Positions 12,790-24,728 of a stretch of 64,000 nt of DNA are shown here, in pieces. This DNA is from Anopheles merus. Taxonomy: Eukaryota > Arthropoda > Insecta > Diptera > Culicidae. Position numbers and translations under genes: made by a program. The stretch covers positions 37,629,942 through 37,693,941 of the forward strand of contig NC_054082.1 in assembly GCF_017562075.2 (NCBI RefSeq). Reading direction: 5' to 3'. A model generated the notes under the pieces. That model was not told the origin of the DNA. It saw only the letters and a program-made list of their open reading frames with translations, and did no database searches. Numbering within the stretch: position 1 is the first letter of the stretch; every line of letters starts with the position of its first letter.

Positions 12790-12910
12790 TCCCCCATAGT
12801 AGGATGTCCAGTCCTACGTATGGCGTAACGGTCCATTCGGGGCTTAAACCCGGGCTTAAACGGGCATGTTGTTGAGTCGTACGAGTTGACGCGGGCTGAT
12901 GACGACTGTA
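12790..12910 (-). mobile_element. SINE200 fragment, degenerate
   Basis: Shares with the better copy at 47175-47375, in the same orientation, the segments CCCCATAG, AGTCCTACGTATGGCG, GGGCATGTTGTT and AGTCGTACGAGTTGACG. It retains only the tRNA-related 5' half; the internal segment GGGCTTAAACCC corresponds to the B-box region and is partly duplicated. No clear target duplication. Confidence 0.7.
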
Positions 12911-13425
12911 ACATCGCGACATGAGAGTAAGTAATAAGTATAACTTGTTCCAAGAACTTTCAAATTAACTATTCCACGTATTGCCGAATCGTTGGATATC
13001 AGGTACTGCGTATCGTGAGAACTACCGGTACTTATTTAGCCCATTTCGACCACGAAGGCTATCTGCAAATGTAAAAGCGGGATGGTAAGCAGAACGTAAG
13101 ATTCTATGGGATATGCTGTCGGTTGATATATCGTCATCAATACTCGAGAAATGGTTCTATTAATTATGATTCGATACATGTTTAATGTTTCAAAGTTTTC
13201 GCATCAAGATAAAATATTGATAAAAAGAAAAAAAATATTACAGTGGCCTCTGGAAATTAAACGTAATAAATTCGAAATGTTAATTGTTATTAAAATAAGT
13301 TTTTTTTTAAAGTTAGTTGAATCATTAACTCCTACATCAATTAATAGTATAATGTATAATGCTGATAAGTCCCACCTCCTACCCTAAAACATGTTTGAGA
13401 AGGACGGAAAAATATTTGCGATAAT

Positions 13426-13615
13426 CGGCCGTATCGGGGTGGTCGTTCGTCGAAGAACGTTCGTCGCTCATGAGTGGACAGGGTTGTACCACTAGGATGG
13501 GCAGAACAAAACCTAGACGGTTTTCTAATTTTTGATCATAGAGGGCTATGAAATTAGTGAAAATGAGCGTCGTAGCGAACGTTCCCGGGAACGAACGACC
13601 ACCTCGATACGGCCG
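13426..13615. mobile_element. Inverted-repeat element (190 bp MITE-like)
   Basis: The left end (CGGCCGTATCG, then GGTGGTCGTTCGT) matches the reverse complement of the right end over about 60 nt, including a shared GAACGTTCG and GCTCAT. Of the first 24 terminal bases, 23 agree. The right arm contains the 14-bp perfect palindrome CGTTCCCGGGAACG. There is no ORF and no confident target duplication, so family is unassigned. Confidence 0.6.
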
Positions 13616-13934
13616 AATATTACTCTAAGTTTTAGAATGAAGTCGTGATCATTCACGAGTAAGTGGTGGCATCGGACGATTTTCCAAAGAATCGACGGAG
13701 TTATACACACATTCAAAACGATCAACAAAGTTCGATCATGAAAAATCCGTCTAACTCCATCGAATACAACCAGGACACAATTTCTACATGCATATGGCCA
13801 GTTCCACTGGTACCAACGATGGTTATCACCAACACTAAATCTGATTGTTCACTTTTACGCGGGCGTGTATCAAACTTAAATGTTGTCTATTTCTTTTTTT
13901 TTCTAATTTGTCTAATATATCAAGAACAATCTTA

Positions 13935-14555
13935 CAGGCTTTACCTAGCCAATCGGGCATCGTCAAAGCGTTAACGGTCGCCGTAAATACTTTTTCAGGC
14001 GACGTAAACCCTCAATTGGACACTGTCATTTCTATTCGGGCTTTGTGAAGTATGAATCGGGCAAAGTACAGAATGAAAGTGTCCTATTCTTGAAGGTGTC
14101 AAATCGGTAGCTCCGGTGTGTTTAATCCATTAATTTGTATAAAAATACGTAGTTTTCATGTTGTTAAACTTAGTATGTATTGTTTTAAAGTGTTAACCTA
14201 ATTAAATCACCAAACATATAATATTATTTAAAAAATATAAAACCAAATTGCATTGTACGGGCTTGAATTAAAAATAATTATATAACGAATTTGAATAACT
14301 TTTATTTGTAATTTAACTTAAAAATAGTGAATTTACTTACAGATCAGTTAAACTACTCGCAAAAAAGTATTGTGTTACAACTAGAAAGCAAGAAAATATA
14401 GAGTAGGGCGCATTCATTCTGCACTATGCCCGATTCATACTTCACAAGGCCCGAATAGAAGTGACAGTGCCCAATTGAGGGTTTACGTCGCCCGAAAAAG
14501 TATTTACGGCGACCGATAACGCTTTGACGACGCCCGATTGGCTAGGTAAACCCGG
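13935..14555. mobile_element. TA-target MITE with ~148-bp terminal inverted repeats
   Basis: The first about 148 bp (CAGGCTTTACCTAGCCAATC onward) are repeated in inverse orientation in the last about 148 bp (ending GGCTAGGTAAACCCGG), with roughly one mismatch per 10-15 bases. The element is bounded by TA at 13933-13934 and TA at 14556-14557. The centre is AT-rich and non-coding. TA duplication and long arms fit a Tc1/mariner-type (mTA) non-autonomous element. A second, half copy lies at about 51020-51208. Confidence 0.75.
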
Positions 14556-14557
14556 TA

Positions 14558-16164
14558 TTACTAAATTAATTAGTTTATTAATATTGCGTGCTCCTTTATG
14601 TCATAAGTAAAAACAAGAGTAAATCTCGTAATTGTTTAGAAAAATACATCACGTTATGTTTAAATATTTCGTCAATGATGAGAAATAGAACAAGAAAATA
14701 AAAACTATGTCCATGATCCTCTCAATGTGAAACCATATGCGACGACCATTTCGATGTTTTATGCGGTGCCCCTGAAACGTATGCAATCCTCGTGCAGTAC
14801 ATATTGCCTACCTGTTGCGTTTGAACAAGCTGAGTTTTCTATTACTACATCTTCAAAGAACTATTTCTATTACCACATCCTCTTTTTCGCGTAACGATCT
14901 AAGTGGCTATGCCAGCATACACAGGCTTTCGAGCCTTATCAAGTACCACGCAGCCGGATAGTTAGTTCTTGCTACGGGGAACGATCCAAACGAAGCTTGA
15001 GTCCAAAATTTCCACGAATCCACTTTAAACATATTACCTATATAAAAGAAAACATTTAAGCTACAAACTGTTTCTTACTGAATCGAATATTTCTAAAATA
15101 TCATCTATTCATTCAGGCCGGTCAGATCGTTTAGGGAACGGGTTTGTAATTTTGGGTATTTATTTATTTTATTAGGCTTACTGAAATTGGCCGATCCCGG
15201 CCGAGATGGACTAAGGTTGTAGCGCAAAGAATAAGACTTTATGAAATAAATTAAAAAGCAACTAAATAGAACTGTTCATCAGAATCAATAAAACGCATGG
15301 AGTATTTTATAATTGTTTTATAACTGTACATCTATACCGAGCAAAAACAAGATATAACATCTTTCAATTCAAACGGCAAAACTAAATCAATACATTAATT
15401 CATGAGTCCAACAATTGCATTGCAGCAATGTATCCACCGCAGTTAACACAGCAGCAAAAGTAACGTACTTTCTCTGGTAAACCTCGGCGTGCACTACTCC
15501 GGATCCTGCATTGCTTTTCTCCTGTTTGTTAAAACACAGCTTCAAAGTAACGGAAGTGTGGTCAGAACACTGCTCGCCAATTACGTGAAACAATGTCTTC
15601 CGTTGTGATGAGTGTTCATTCGTGGCATGTTCTTCATTTCTCTTCATTTGCACAGCGAGTGTGCAGACACGTGCCGGGTTGTGGCTGTGGATAATGGCAC
15701 GCAACGATGGCGCTGTGTACGCCCGTTTCTCTATCTCTCTTTCTCGTCTTATCAGCGCAGAAAAATGGGCTTCCAATTAACGATTGCACAATTGCGTAAC
15801 AGAGAGCCCATCCTGAGCGTTTGCGTGTTGTATGGAATGGGCGTTCCGATGCATAACTGGGTGAGGGTCCGTAGGGTGGTTGGTCCGCGTCTGCTTTTGC
15901 TGAGAAAACTGCGTGGCAGATGCAATCTAGTGCGCGAAAAATGGAGGTGCGCAACGAGTTGCTTTTTGCACAGCGATAGGTTTTATTGATTGTTGCAGTT
16001 TTGCGATTTTAGTTCACCTCCGATTGCTAACCAGTGCGGACCGGGATACCAGCCCGTTCCGATCGAAACCGAGGGTGTGTGGTATTTGCAGCAAAAGGGC
16101 CACAAAAAATACCGAAAAGGGATTCAATCGAATTGTTCTAGTGCCAACGGAAGAGCCTAAAACG
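14558..16164. other. Spacer and 5' flank of the second Osiris-like gene
   Basis: AT-rich to about 15400, then GC-richer. The 140 bases before the ATG at 16165 are open in frame with the gene, but only through a non-ATG codon, so they are treated as 5' UTR. No TATA box is clear. Confidence 0.55.
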
Positions 16165-19091
16165 ATGAGTCGGTGTTCGTTGCTAGCGGTGATAGTGTTG
16201 CTATCGAGTGTGGTCGTGCTAGTGGCCGGTTCGGGGAACGTGACGAACGTCAAGAGTGATGTGGGCAGTGCGACATACCTGGACGTATTGCGAAGGATAA
16301 CGAGTCTGCAGGGTGCGGATATACGCAACAATCTACGATCACTACGTCAACTTGCCATACAGCATGGGCTGATCAAAAGGAGTGATATGGCCGAAGATAC
16401 CGCTGCTGCTAGCGACGAGGAGCAGTCGGCGGAGGGAGAAGAATCATCGCTGGAAACAGAACCGGGTCAGGATATAACGGCCATTGCTGAAGGTGAATGC
16501 GATGGTTTGTTTGATTTAGTCCTTAAGATGTCATAAAAGGAGTCGAATAGATTTCTTTTCAAAGTGAAGCTTCAAATTTACATAATGAAATACGGGAACT
16601 TAAAGTGATATTTTCAATGACATGAGAGTTAATAATAGAGTGAAGCCAGTAAACAAAGATCTCAGTAGTGTGCTTTTCCAAACAGTGATATTAATAAATA
16701 CTCAGTTTGAATTAAGGTCGTAAAAATGAAAAAAAATCTTTGAGTAAACTTTGTCATGTTTAACATGTTGGTTAAAGCTTTTCATATGATATATTTTTTT
16801 TATGTGTTTATGTATCCAAACACATTAAATTCATTTTTTATACATCATGTTTTGGTAAAGATTTACATTACCGAGAACCGTATTATAAGTTGCGTGTATA
16901 TTGAATTAAATTATAATTTGTTTCAATTTGTTTTAAATAATTCCGGCTTCTGTTTTTAAATAAAAGCTACTAGTTCTGGATTTATTATAACATTCACTTA
17001 AATGTAACCTATTACATCCTTTTAACCTTAAGCTACTAGTAATGGCAGATCTCATTGGTTGAGTGAAATACTCATTAAAAAAAATCCTTAACAGTAAAAA
17101 TGTACAAAAGAAATATAATGCTTAGAGTTAGGGGTTCATACTCATCCATTCTTTTCCTAAAATCTACTCAAATTGATGGTATAAAGTATGAATTAAAAAG
17201 GAAAAATCTATGAACCATAAGTTAAAATAACAAATTTTCCACTCACCTACCGCACGATTCGGTATCGCCCGTTATTTGAAGTGCATTTAAAAGCATGCAG
17301 AATTTCTCTGCGAACCGAAGAATCTACAAACTCGAAATAGTAAACATAATTGCTATTATCATCGCTCCCTCGCAACGGCTGCAACGCTTGACGCTTTCTG
17401 AACACACAAAAACATTCACATGCAAGCGCAGCACGCACCGGACTTTTGTCACGCGTGATTGCCTGGCAGGGGCATGGAAGAGAGAAATGGAGGCCACAGC
17501 AGCAGCAAAAAAAGAATGCGATCCATGCACGATCAGTTCGCTAAACGTTCATGCCGATGGGCGGAGGGGAGTCCGATACACTCACAATGCTTTGAGTTAG
17601 ATGCACCGAAGCATAAGCAAATCCTGCTCGCCGTTCGATATGTCCGTTGCGAGGCTAACAGGAGCGTAACTGCAGGCATAGTCAGTCCGATAGTCTCGAA
17701 TAGGAAATTAGGTGGAAATTATGACGCCTGCATGGCCCGGTTAAGATTAATGTTTACTCTCCGTGCACTTGTTAAGTGATTGAATTGCACACACACACAC
17801 ACACACACACACAAAAAAGATATGTTTAACACATCGGCTCATCCGTTCGGTTCGTTGCTGATCAATCGTTGATGTCTTTCGTTCGCGGTGTGTAATGTAA
17901 TGTAATGGAGCATTTTTTCACTCGTAATTTACCCGTTTAAATTGGATTTAATTTCACGTTTACTCGGACAGGGGGCTTTTTTTCTTATTGTACTGTTTGT
18001 TTTGACCACTCTCTTCCACAGGTCGTAAGAAGGGTGGTGGCGGAGGCAGCAACAACAACATTGTGGTGACGGGCGGAGGTGGCGGCCATGACGACGGATC
18101 GTACTCGATCAGCATCGAGGAAGGTGGTAACAAGAAGGGCAAGAAGGGTAAAAAGGGTAAAAAGGGCAAGAAGCATCGCAAGCAGAAGCGAAAGGGATGG
18201 AAAAAGCACATGAAAAAGGCGGTCCCAATTGGGATGGGCATTCTGGCACTGAAAGCATTACTCTTGCACTTCGTTCTGAAGAAGCTGGTAATGGCAACGG
18301 CCCTATCTTTGTTGCTGAGCAAGAAGTCTCTGCTTGTGTCGTCGCTGATTGCTTTGAAGCTGCTGCTACAACAGCCGCACAGTAGCGACAAGAGCGAAAG
18401 CAGCAAGCTGGAGGTGGTTCACATTCCGATCCGCAAGGATGCCGGTTTCCACAAGAAGCACCAGCAGCAACAGGTACCGTCCGGCAAGATGAAGCTACCA
18501 CCGATCGGTACGTCGGCCACGAGCACGACCAAGGCACCGATCGCGCCCAGTCTGTCGCTGTTCGACTCGTACGCTGGCTCGTCACCGCACCAGATCCAGC
18601 ACACGCACCAGCAGATGGCTGACTTCGGTGGCAAGTACATCCCGCTCGGGTACGAGAGCAACCATTTCCATTTTGATGCGACACCGTCGGTGGCTGCGTA
18701 CGGCGATGGGCTCAACTCGGTGCAGAACGTGGAACAGTTCTTTGACGATGCGGACGAGCTGCAGTTCGATCGGCAGGACAACGGGTGGGACGGTTGGAGC
18801 GGTTGGAATCGGGGCGAGCGGTTCGAGCAGACGGGAGCATCGGCCCCGGCCAGCGGTGTTGTAGCCAGCGGCAGTGATGGTGGTGTAGCTGGCACTAACA
18901 ACGACGCCACTGCTTACGCCGGCTGGGGTGGAACGGAATATGAGGTAGCACCAGAGCAGCAGCAGACGAGTTACGGCCCACCGAACCGCAGCCGGTACGG
19001 GGAAGTGTACGGTGGCTATCGGCGGCCGATGCAATCCAACAACCCTCCCCGGCTACAGCAGCTGTTGGGCAGGAGAAAGCGAAAGTTCTAG
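16165..19091 (+). CDS. Osiris-like (DUF1676-type) protein with Lys-rich block and long polar tail
   Basis: Exons 16165..16492 and 18022..19091 join in phase 1 (donor GGTGAATG, acceptor CTTCCACAG) to give 465 residues. The start is the ATG before SRCSLLAVIVLLSSVVVLVAG, a clear signal peptide. Then come a Leu/Arg helical stretch (YLDVLRRITSLQ) and an acidic Glu-rich linker. Exon 2 opens with glycine runs, then repeated KKG units and a dense basic block (residues about 146-178). The hydrophobic region at about 179-220 (AVPIGMGILALKALLLHFVL and on) is the Osiris core. The roughly 245-residue tail is rich in His, Gln, Gly and Tyr, and ends RRKRKF. There is no cysteine pair and no AQXLAY. It is longer than the compact Osiris genes downstream. 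Family call likely; number unknown. Confidence 0.83.
17788..17813. repeat. (CA)13 microsatellite in intron
   Basis: Pure dinucleotide run inside the 1.5 kb intron of the second Osiris-like gene. Confidence 0.95.
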
Positions 19092-19317
19092 TGTACGGGA
19101 GCAAAAGCAACCCGGAAAAGGCGAAGAAGCACAAGCGACGAACCTTCGAGAGGAGAATCAAACAGACAGGGTGGAGGAGTTGGTTGAAAGATAGGAGATT
19201 GCACCACATTGGGGATAAAAGGTAAAAAAAACACGAAGAAGCTGAAAATGATGCAGCATTTACGAGCGTTAAGCTTCAGAACTTTGAGAATGAAAGAACG
19301 AAAAGAGAAGCAGAGAC

Positions 19318-19323
19318 AATAAA
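19318..19323 (+). terminator. AATAAA poly(A) signal, second Osiris-like gene
   Basis: Canonical hexamer about 230 nt after the stop codon. Confidence 0.5.
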
Positions 19324-19448
19324 AATCCAGAAAAAGGCGAAAGAATTATGAACGCGATAGGCAGGGGAAAAACTTAATTTCATCATGCTTTCGAAAACGT
19401 AGCAGTACAACAGATCGAAACCAGAAACATAACTATTTTCGTTTATTT

Positions 19449-19514
19449 TATCTTTAGAGATCCTACACTTTGATCTTAGCCTTTAGGCCGAGAAGCGATA
19501 TCTTTAGAGATCCT
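19449..19514 (-). pseudogene. U2 snRNA 5'-end retro-insertion with 16-bp target duplication
   Basis: Read on the minus strand, 19499 down to 19465 gives the 5' end of U2 snRNA: ATCGCTTCTCGGCC, a changed loop (TAAA), then GGCTAAGATCAAAGTG, with TAG following inside the duplication. The fragment is cut after about 40 nt. It is flanked by direct copies of TATCTTTAGAGATCCT at 19449-19464 and 19499-19514, a target-site duplication of the length made by LINE machinery. It is too short to be a working snRNA gene. Confidence 0.8.
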
Positions 19515-20241
19515 TAATCTGCGCTGAGTAACTTTGTATTAACATTAAAATATTTGATTTAAATGTCTCCTTTCTGTATGAACACTTCTTCTTCAGGATG
19601 TCATGCTTAAATTTAGCTTATTTAGATAGGAAACACATGACAATCTCACGATCGCAGTTTTGCACCGAAAACAAATGGGTGGATAGAAAATGGAAACTCT
19701 GAAGAATTGCGCCACCACAGTAACCCACCGTAATTTATGATTATTTATTTATTTATACCATTATAAGCTAGTAGCATGCTTTGCAAGGCAGGTGCAGGTA
19801 AGGTTCGCGGGACCGGACATAGGGGAAAGGGCTTGTGCAATTCAATACGAATCTCGTAAGAGCGACACCAACTGTGTGTGTGCTCGTGTGTGTATTAGGA
19901 AGGTTAGAGCATCGTCAATTATGCTGTAGAGTGTGTCGAATAAATACATTTGCTTACAGTTGCTCCAGTACGGAGGCAACTAACCGTTGGTAGTATGGTT
20001 TGATGTATGGGGTGTAATAAGATAAAGCAACCAAAGAAGGCAGAGAAAGAAAACGGTATGTTACGATATTGGTGTGATAATGATGATCGATTGAGCATTG
20101 ACGGCAATTGTTTGGATGTTGATGTAATATGAACGAATGTTTTCGTTAATAATTGGCGGTTGTCGTGCAATATAATATTTTTCTTCGAACTATTTGCAGT
20201 TGAATCGACGGAAAGATTTGGAGCAAATGCATTTAGAATAT

Positions 20242-20275
20242 ACAGTGGCGTCCACTTAAAGTCAGGCACGTTATA
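20242..20275. mobile_element. Possible Tc1/mariner-like terminus
   Basis: The sequence TACAGTGGCGTCCACTTAAA begins like the ends of Tc1-type elements (TA then CAGTGG). No matching inverted end was found nearby, so this is only a resemblance. Confidence 0.25.
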
Positions 20276-20370
20276 TTTTCGCATATTATCTGAATTTGTA
20301 GCCTAGCTTATGTAAACCCAACATTATCGATTGACCCCTCGAATCGATTGATTGATCGATTGATTAAACG

Positions 20371-20682
20371 ATGTTAGAACCATATTGGCCAAAGTTAACA
20401 AGCTACGTGGTCATTTTGCTTCTTGATTGGCCGCGTCGTATTGACTACAGGACTAGGTGTTTGTTGCTTGGGATCCCGCCCCTCATCGAACGTGTTGAGC
20501 ACGCCAGACTGACATTTATCACGGGAATCTTAAACGGAACCATCGACTGTGCGAGCTGCTTTCAAGGATTGACCTCTATGTTCCTGGCAGAATACTCCGT
20601 CGCCGGCCAATGCTGGCAGTCTGATGTTATGCCTGATTTTTGCCTGAAATATCTGACTGATTTTTTTCCTGAGCATAACTGA
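20371..20682 (+). mobile_element. Non-LTR retrotransposon reverse transcriptase remnant
   Basis: A 103-codon frame whose residues about 20-66 read like the C-terminal end of Jockey/R1/I-type reverse transcriptases: PRRIDYRTRCLLLGIPPL, then a basic helix, FITGILNGTIDC and a following Cys/Phe. In the family this is the segment after the polymerase core (pattern RCxLL..L..R....FI...LNGxID). No catalytic FADD motif, upstream domains or poly(A) tail is present, so it is a dead fragment. Confidence 0.55.
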
Positions 20683-23600
20683 AGAATGTTCTCAAAAAAG
20701 TATTAATAAATTTTTCCTATAAGTGGTCCAAAGAACTGTTCAGGGTGCCCCAAAGTCAGATAATGGGGCCCTTCACGATTCTAGTCATTTTTTTTGTATG
20801 GAGTTTGACAATTTGTGTACTCCTAGTTTATGTACTGAAATGGTGTGTATGTGTGTGAATTTCATCATTCCAATGTTTAAGTGCCAAAGCATAGCACCAA
20901 CACGGGAGCTTATTCTACGCCTGTTAAATCTCTTTGCACCCGTCTGTTTTGGTCTCGCCATTCTTCTTTATGATGGCCTATTTGTCTGCTTCGATGCTCA
21001 AACCCGCGCATTGAATTATTTTTCTTAAACGTACTTGCGATTTTTCTGACAGTCGCGCTTAGAGTTGGCAATTGCGAGGTTTCAATTTCCCTTATGCACA
21101 TACATGTCGCTTCAAACCCATTTGTGTTGTCCATTTGATATTCACACGTTGTATGCCGGCGCTGCGCTCTTCCAAGAAGTCATTCAAACAAATGTTTGTT
21201 TGTTTTGACCTGAGACCACGATAAGATACAATGAGGTGATGCTTCAAGTGAAGGTTCGCTGTAGTTTTGATTAATTGTTTCAGACACGTTCAAGATTCTA
21301 TGTTTTATTGCACTATAAATTGAATAAAATTGATGCTTTCCAGATGGTTCTATGTCTTTGAGAGGCTTAGCGCAGCAGACATGCTACACGGTAACTGGCA
21401 AATGATACGCTCGAGATGAATGTTTGGAAAAAAAAACTGTTAACGCGTTTGCTGCGCCTGAAACCCTTCCTTTTTAGGGTTTAATTCTGTTTTAAAACAT
21501 CAAAAAACCGCACCGCTCGCACGGATAAAAAAGCAATCGAAAATCATTTTTCACCTGAGCATGGGGCGTATGCCCAAGTGGTTTTGCAGCAGCAGAACAA
21601 CGCCTGCTCTCACTTTCGATCGGTGTTGCGTTATGTAAGGCATATCATATCCTGCCCCCGGTATGCAACCTTTCCGAGTGTCCCGCCGTTTGTCCGATCG
21701 AGTGGTTTACATTATGTCTTGAAATTACCTTTACTTGGGGGTACACACCCTCCCTCGAAAAGACAATGCTATGTATCGCTGCACCCGGCACACCCTTGCG
21801 GCACGCCGGGCGGAAGTGTACAAAAGTGCGCGACAGTCAATGTCGGGGCTACGGGGCGGTCGGATTCTGGGAAAAATGACGATGAAGAAAACCCATCTCC
21901 ATCAGGCGGACGCGCTGCATATTTATGACATGCCCCCGAGCCGTCGGATCCGGTGCTGGCGAGGTGGAAAGACGGCAAAGGGCTCGAAAAAGAAGGAAGG
22001 TAAGTTGCAGTGTGTGTGTGTGTCTGCGATTACTCAACAATTGGTCAAACAAAACCAATTTCACTTTTTCACAATGGGCCGGAGCCGTTGGGACACGTGC
22101 GTGCGTTTGCCACGGGTGGACATGAAAATTGTCATATTTGCTCACCAGACGCGGTGTGCTGGTGACACTTTCACGCCGAGGCGGATCCAGACACCGCCTA
22201 CGGGGGCCTTTTTCTCCTCCGGCCGTTCATGCACCAAGCGGTGAGAGATGCTAAAACGTGTCTAATTGCATTTGTACAAACAATGAGGAGCGGCTGAGGC
22301 TGCACAGTACAGCGTTTCTTTTTTATTGTGCAGATGGGTTGAAAGTGTGCAAGTCCGTTGCAGTGCAGTCCGGCATGGCAGGGGATTGGGAAATAAAATA
22401 TTAAAATGAGTGTGTGCAATTTTCATCTCATTTTATTGCGCTGTTTAGGGAAGTGAATGAACAGTACAGGTGACTGCTGTTGCTTTCTATCTTTATGGAG
22501 ATGAACCATCAAATCGTGAGGTTGTTGAATTATTTTTGTTTTCTATTTTAATGATGGAAAGGACATGGAGCTTTTTCTCTTAGAAGTTACACAGTATTAG
22601 GTCAATAGAAATATAAACCAGTTACATATGTTTGTAGCGACTTGTTCTAGGTTTAAATCTAACCTCCTATAATGTGGTATTTGTCTTGCTATTACATTGA
22701 GATTTGTGCCTATCATGCTATGAGCTATGATCTGCATTCGTCTCGCAAGACATGAGGTTGTCGAGCACTGGATTAGTTGCTGAGTTACTCGTGTTGACAT
22801 TGTTTACGATGTGCTCCAGTCGCAACACCTCTTAGTTCTGATCTTTAGCGGCTCACGTGTTTTTAGCAAGAAAACGTTTTGCAGAGAAACAGATGTGGAT
22901 CATCTTTGTGCTAAATTATTCTTATCCTACCTTCTTCATCCTATTCGCTTACTTACTCACGGCAAAACATAATGGCCGTAGTTGTCATGGATTAAGATGA
23001 ACAATAGTACCATCGTCAACAATTAGCTTCTGTTGCTATAATCATTTTCATCAGCTGCTCATTAATCATGCTGTAACTAGTATTCTCCCTTCCCTATAAA
23101 ATTAAGACAAAATTTGCTATGCAGAGAATACTAAATATGTATGAATTTCTGGGTAATGCTCCAGTGCCATCAGCAGCAACGGTAAAGAGTCGGTTTGAAA
23201 TATGATCCACACTGGGACCAGAAACGGGACACACAATGGCTGTCAAAAAATGTAAATGGCGCGGGTGGTGAGAAATCTTTCGGACCAACCCACTCTACCC
23301 CGGCTGCCGCACGAGGTTTTGGTGCATGTAGCTCTAGGAAAATATTCAGCAGCACAATCCGGTCCTTGTTGTGCGGCAGACGGGTTGTGTTAGTGTGGTA
23401 GAGAGCGGTTCGCCAGCGCTGCAGATAGCGGGCGACTTACTCATCAGCTGGTGAAAGTGAAATTCTAATGAAGCATTCCGTCTCATCCCCCGAAATAAAT
23501 GGTTGTGGTGGGGTTTTCCGTCGACGACGACGACCATCGACCAAACTTCACCCCACCTTTCCCCACGTCCCTTAGTCAGGGGGATGGAATTCATGTCAAC

Positions 23601-23685
23601 GAAATATACATTTTGAAACTTGAATCAATGCGACCGAACCAAATCGAACGCCAATCCGTAGGGGAACCGAAGCAAAGTTATACTT

Positions 23686-23686
<1 letters not shown>

Positions 23687-23754
<68 letters not shown>
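23687..23754. repeat. (CA)34 microsatellite
   Basis: Pure CA run of 68 bases. It produces spurious His/Thr and Cys/Val frames on the two strands. Confidence 0.98.
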
Positions 23755-23756
<2 letters not shown>

Positions 23757-24605
23757 AAAATAGTACAATGCGGAACAGAGAAATGTAAAATAAAGCACAC
23801 AGCCGAACGAACGGTGCGCCACCGAAGTGGGCCAAATTACACGTCATAGAAAGTGACGACGATCCTGTCCTCCGAACAGGGTGACAGGTTGGGTAAGGTA
23901 AGCGAGAAGGACGGGACCCAGTAGCCCGGATACGACCACACAAAACTGACCCTGAACGCGAAGGCGGCTTCCGCGACTACTGGCAACCCTTTCTTGTGTG
24001 AGTTCGTTTGCTCCGCCGATCACGAAACAGGATCAAGGAGGAATCGCGGCAAACCGATGTGTCAGTGCACTTTCACTAAACGCTCCACGATTCGCCACGA
24101 TAAATTCCTTCGACCGTTTTGCTGTCCCAGTGCCCACAGTGAGCCCACTTGCATCCCTTCTCATGTGCTCTCCATCCATCCCCACCCTGGGAACGGGTAT
24201 TTTGTGCCTGTTTTTGCAGCGTCTTGCACGCGGTGGGCGATCGTGCTGACGGCTGCGCGGCCGTACAGGAAGCGCTCGCGATCCCCGGGACTCAGCATGC
24301 AACGGAAGCAGCAATGGTGCCCGGCCGCCACCAGATTACCTAACTCGGTTGATCGATTTTGTAATCCCGCCAATGACGCCACAGCTGCGCGTCATGGTGC
24401 AGCAGGTAGGTGAATGTGTCCGGCGCGAAAGGCGGGCAGCAGTCGCACGGGCATTCTTTCGATGCGTGCACAAGATGCCGTTCTCGAGTACGAATTCCTC
24501 TGCAGGCGTGTGTTTCAAGCAGTTTGGATCGTTTTGGCTGGCGCTCGAGCTGATGAGCAGGCTGAGTAGGCAGGACAAAAAGACGACGCCACGACGAAAC
24601 CGCGC

Positions 24606-24728
24606 TCAGGAATGTCGATTGTTTGCCGGAGGAGAAAGTTTATGGCCATAAGCATGGTCGGGGCGGATCCCGACCAGGAATGGGACCGTCAGCATCATCA
24701 GCATCGACAGCACGCTGTCGTGTTTCAT
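24606..24728 (-). CDS. Possible 40-residue ORF with signal-like N-terminus, weak
   Basis: Minus-strand ATG frame whose first 20 residues (MKHDSVLSMLMMLTVPFLVG) resemble a signal peptide. It stops after 40 codons, and the same frame is open again beyond the stop. A pyrimidine-rich acceptor-like site lies upstream on the minus strand at about 24803-24826. No family recognised. It may be a short secreted peptide, the broken start of a pseudogene, or chance. Confidence 0.15.
   Translation of the reverse strand: MKHDSVLSMLMMLTVPFLVGIRPDHAYGHKLSPPANNRHS

Noticed and set aside
21735..22244. 169-codon plus frame ending near a GGTAAGTT donor-like site
   Set aside because: Basic, low-information composition, no acceptor upstream and no family resemblance.
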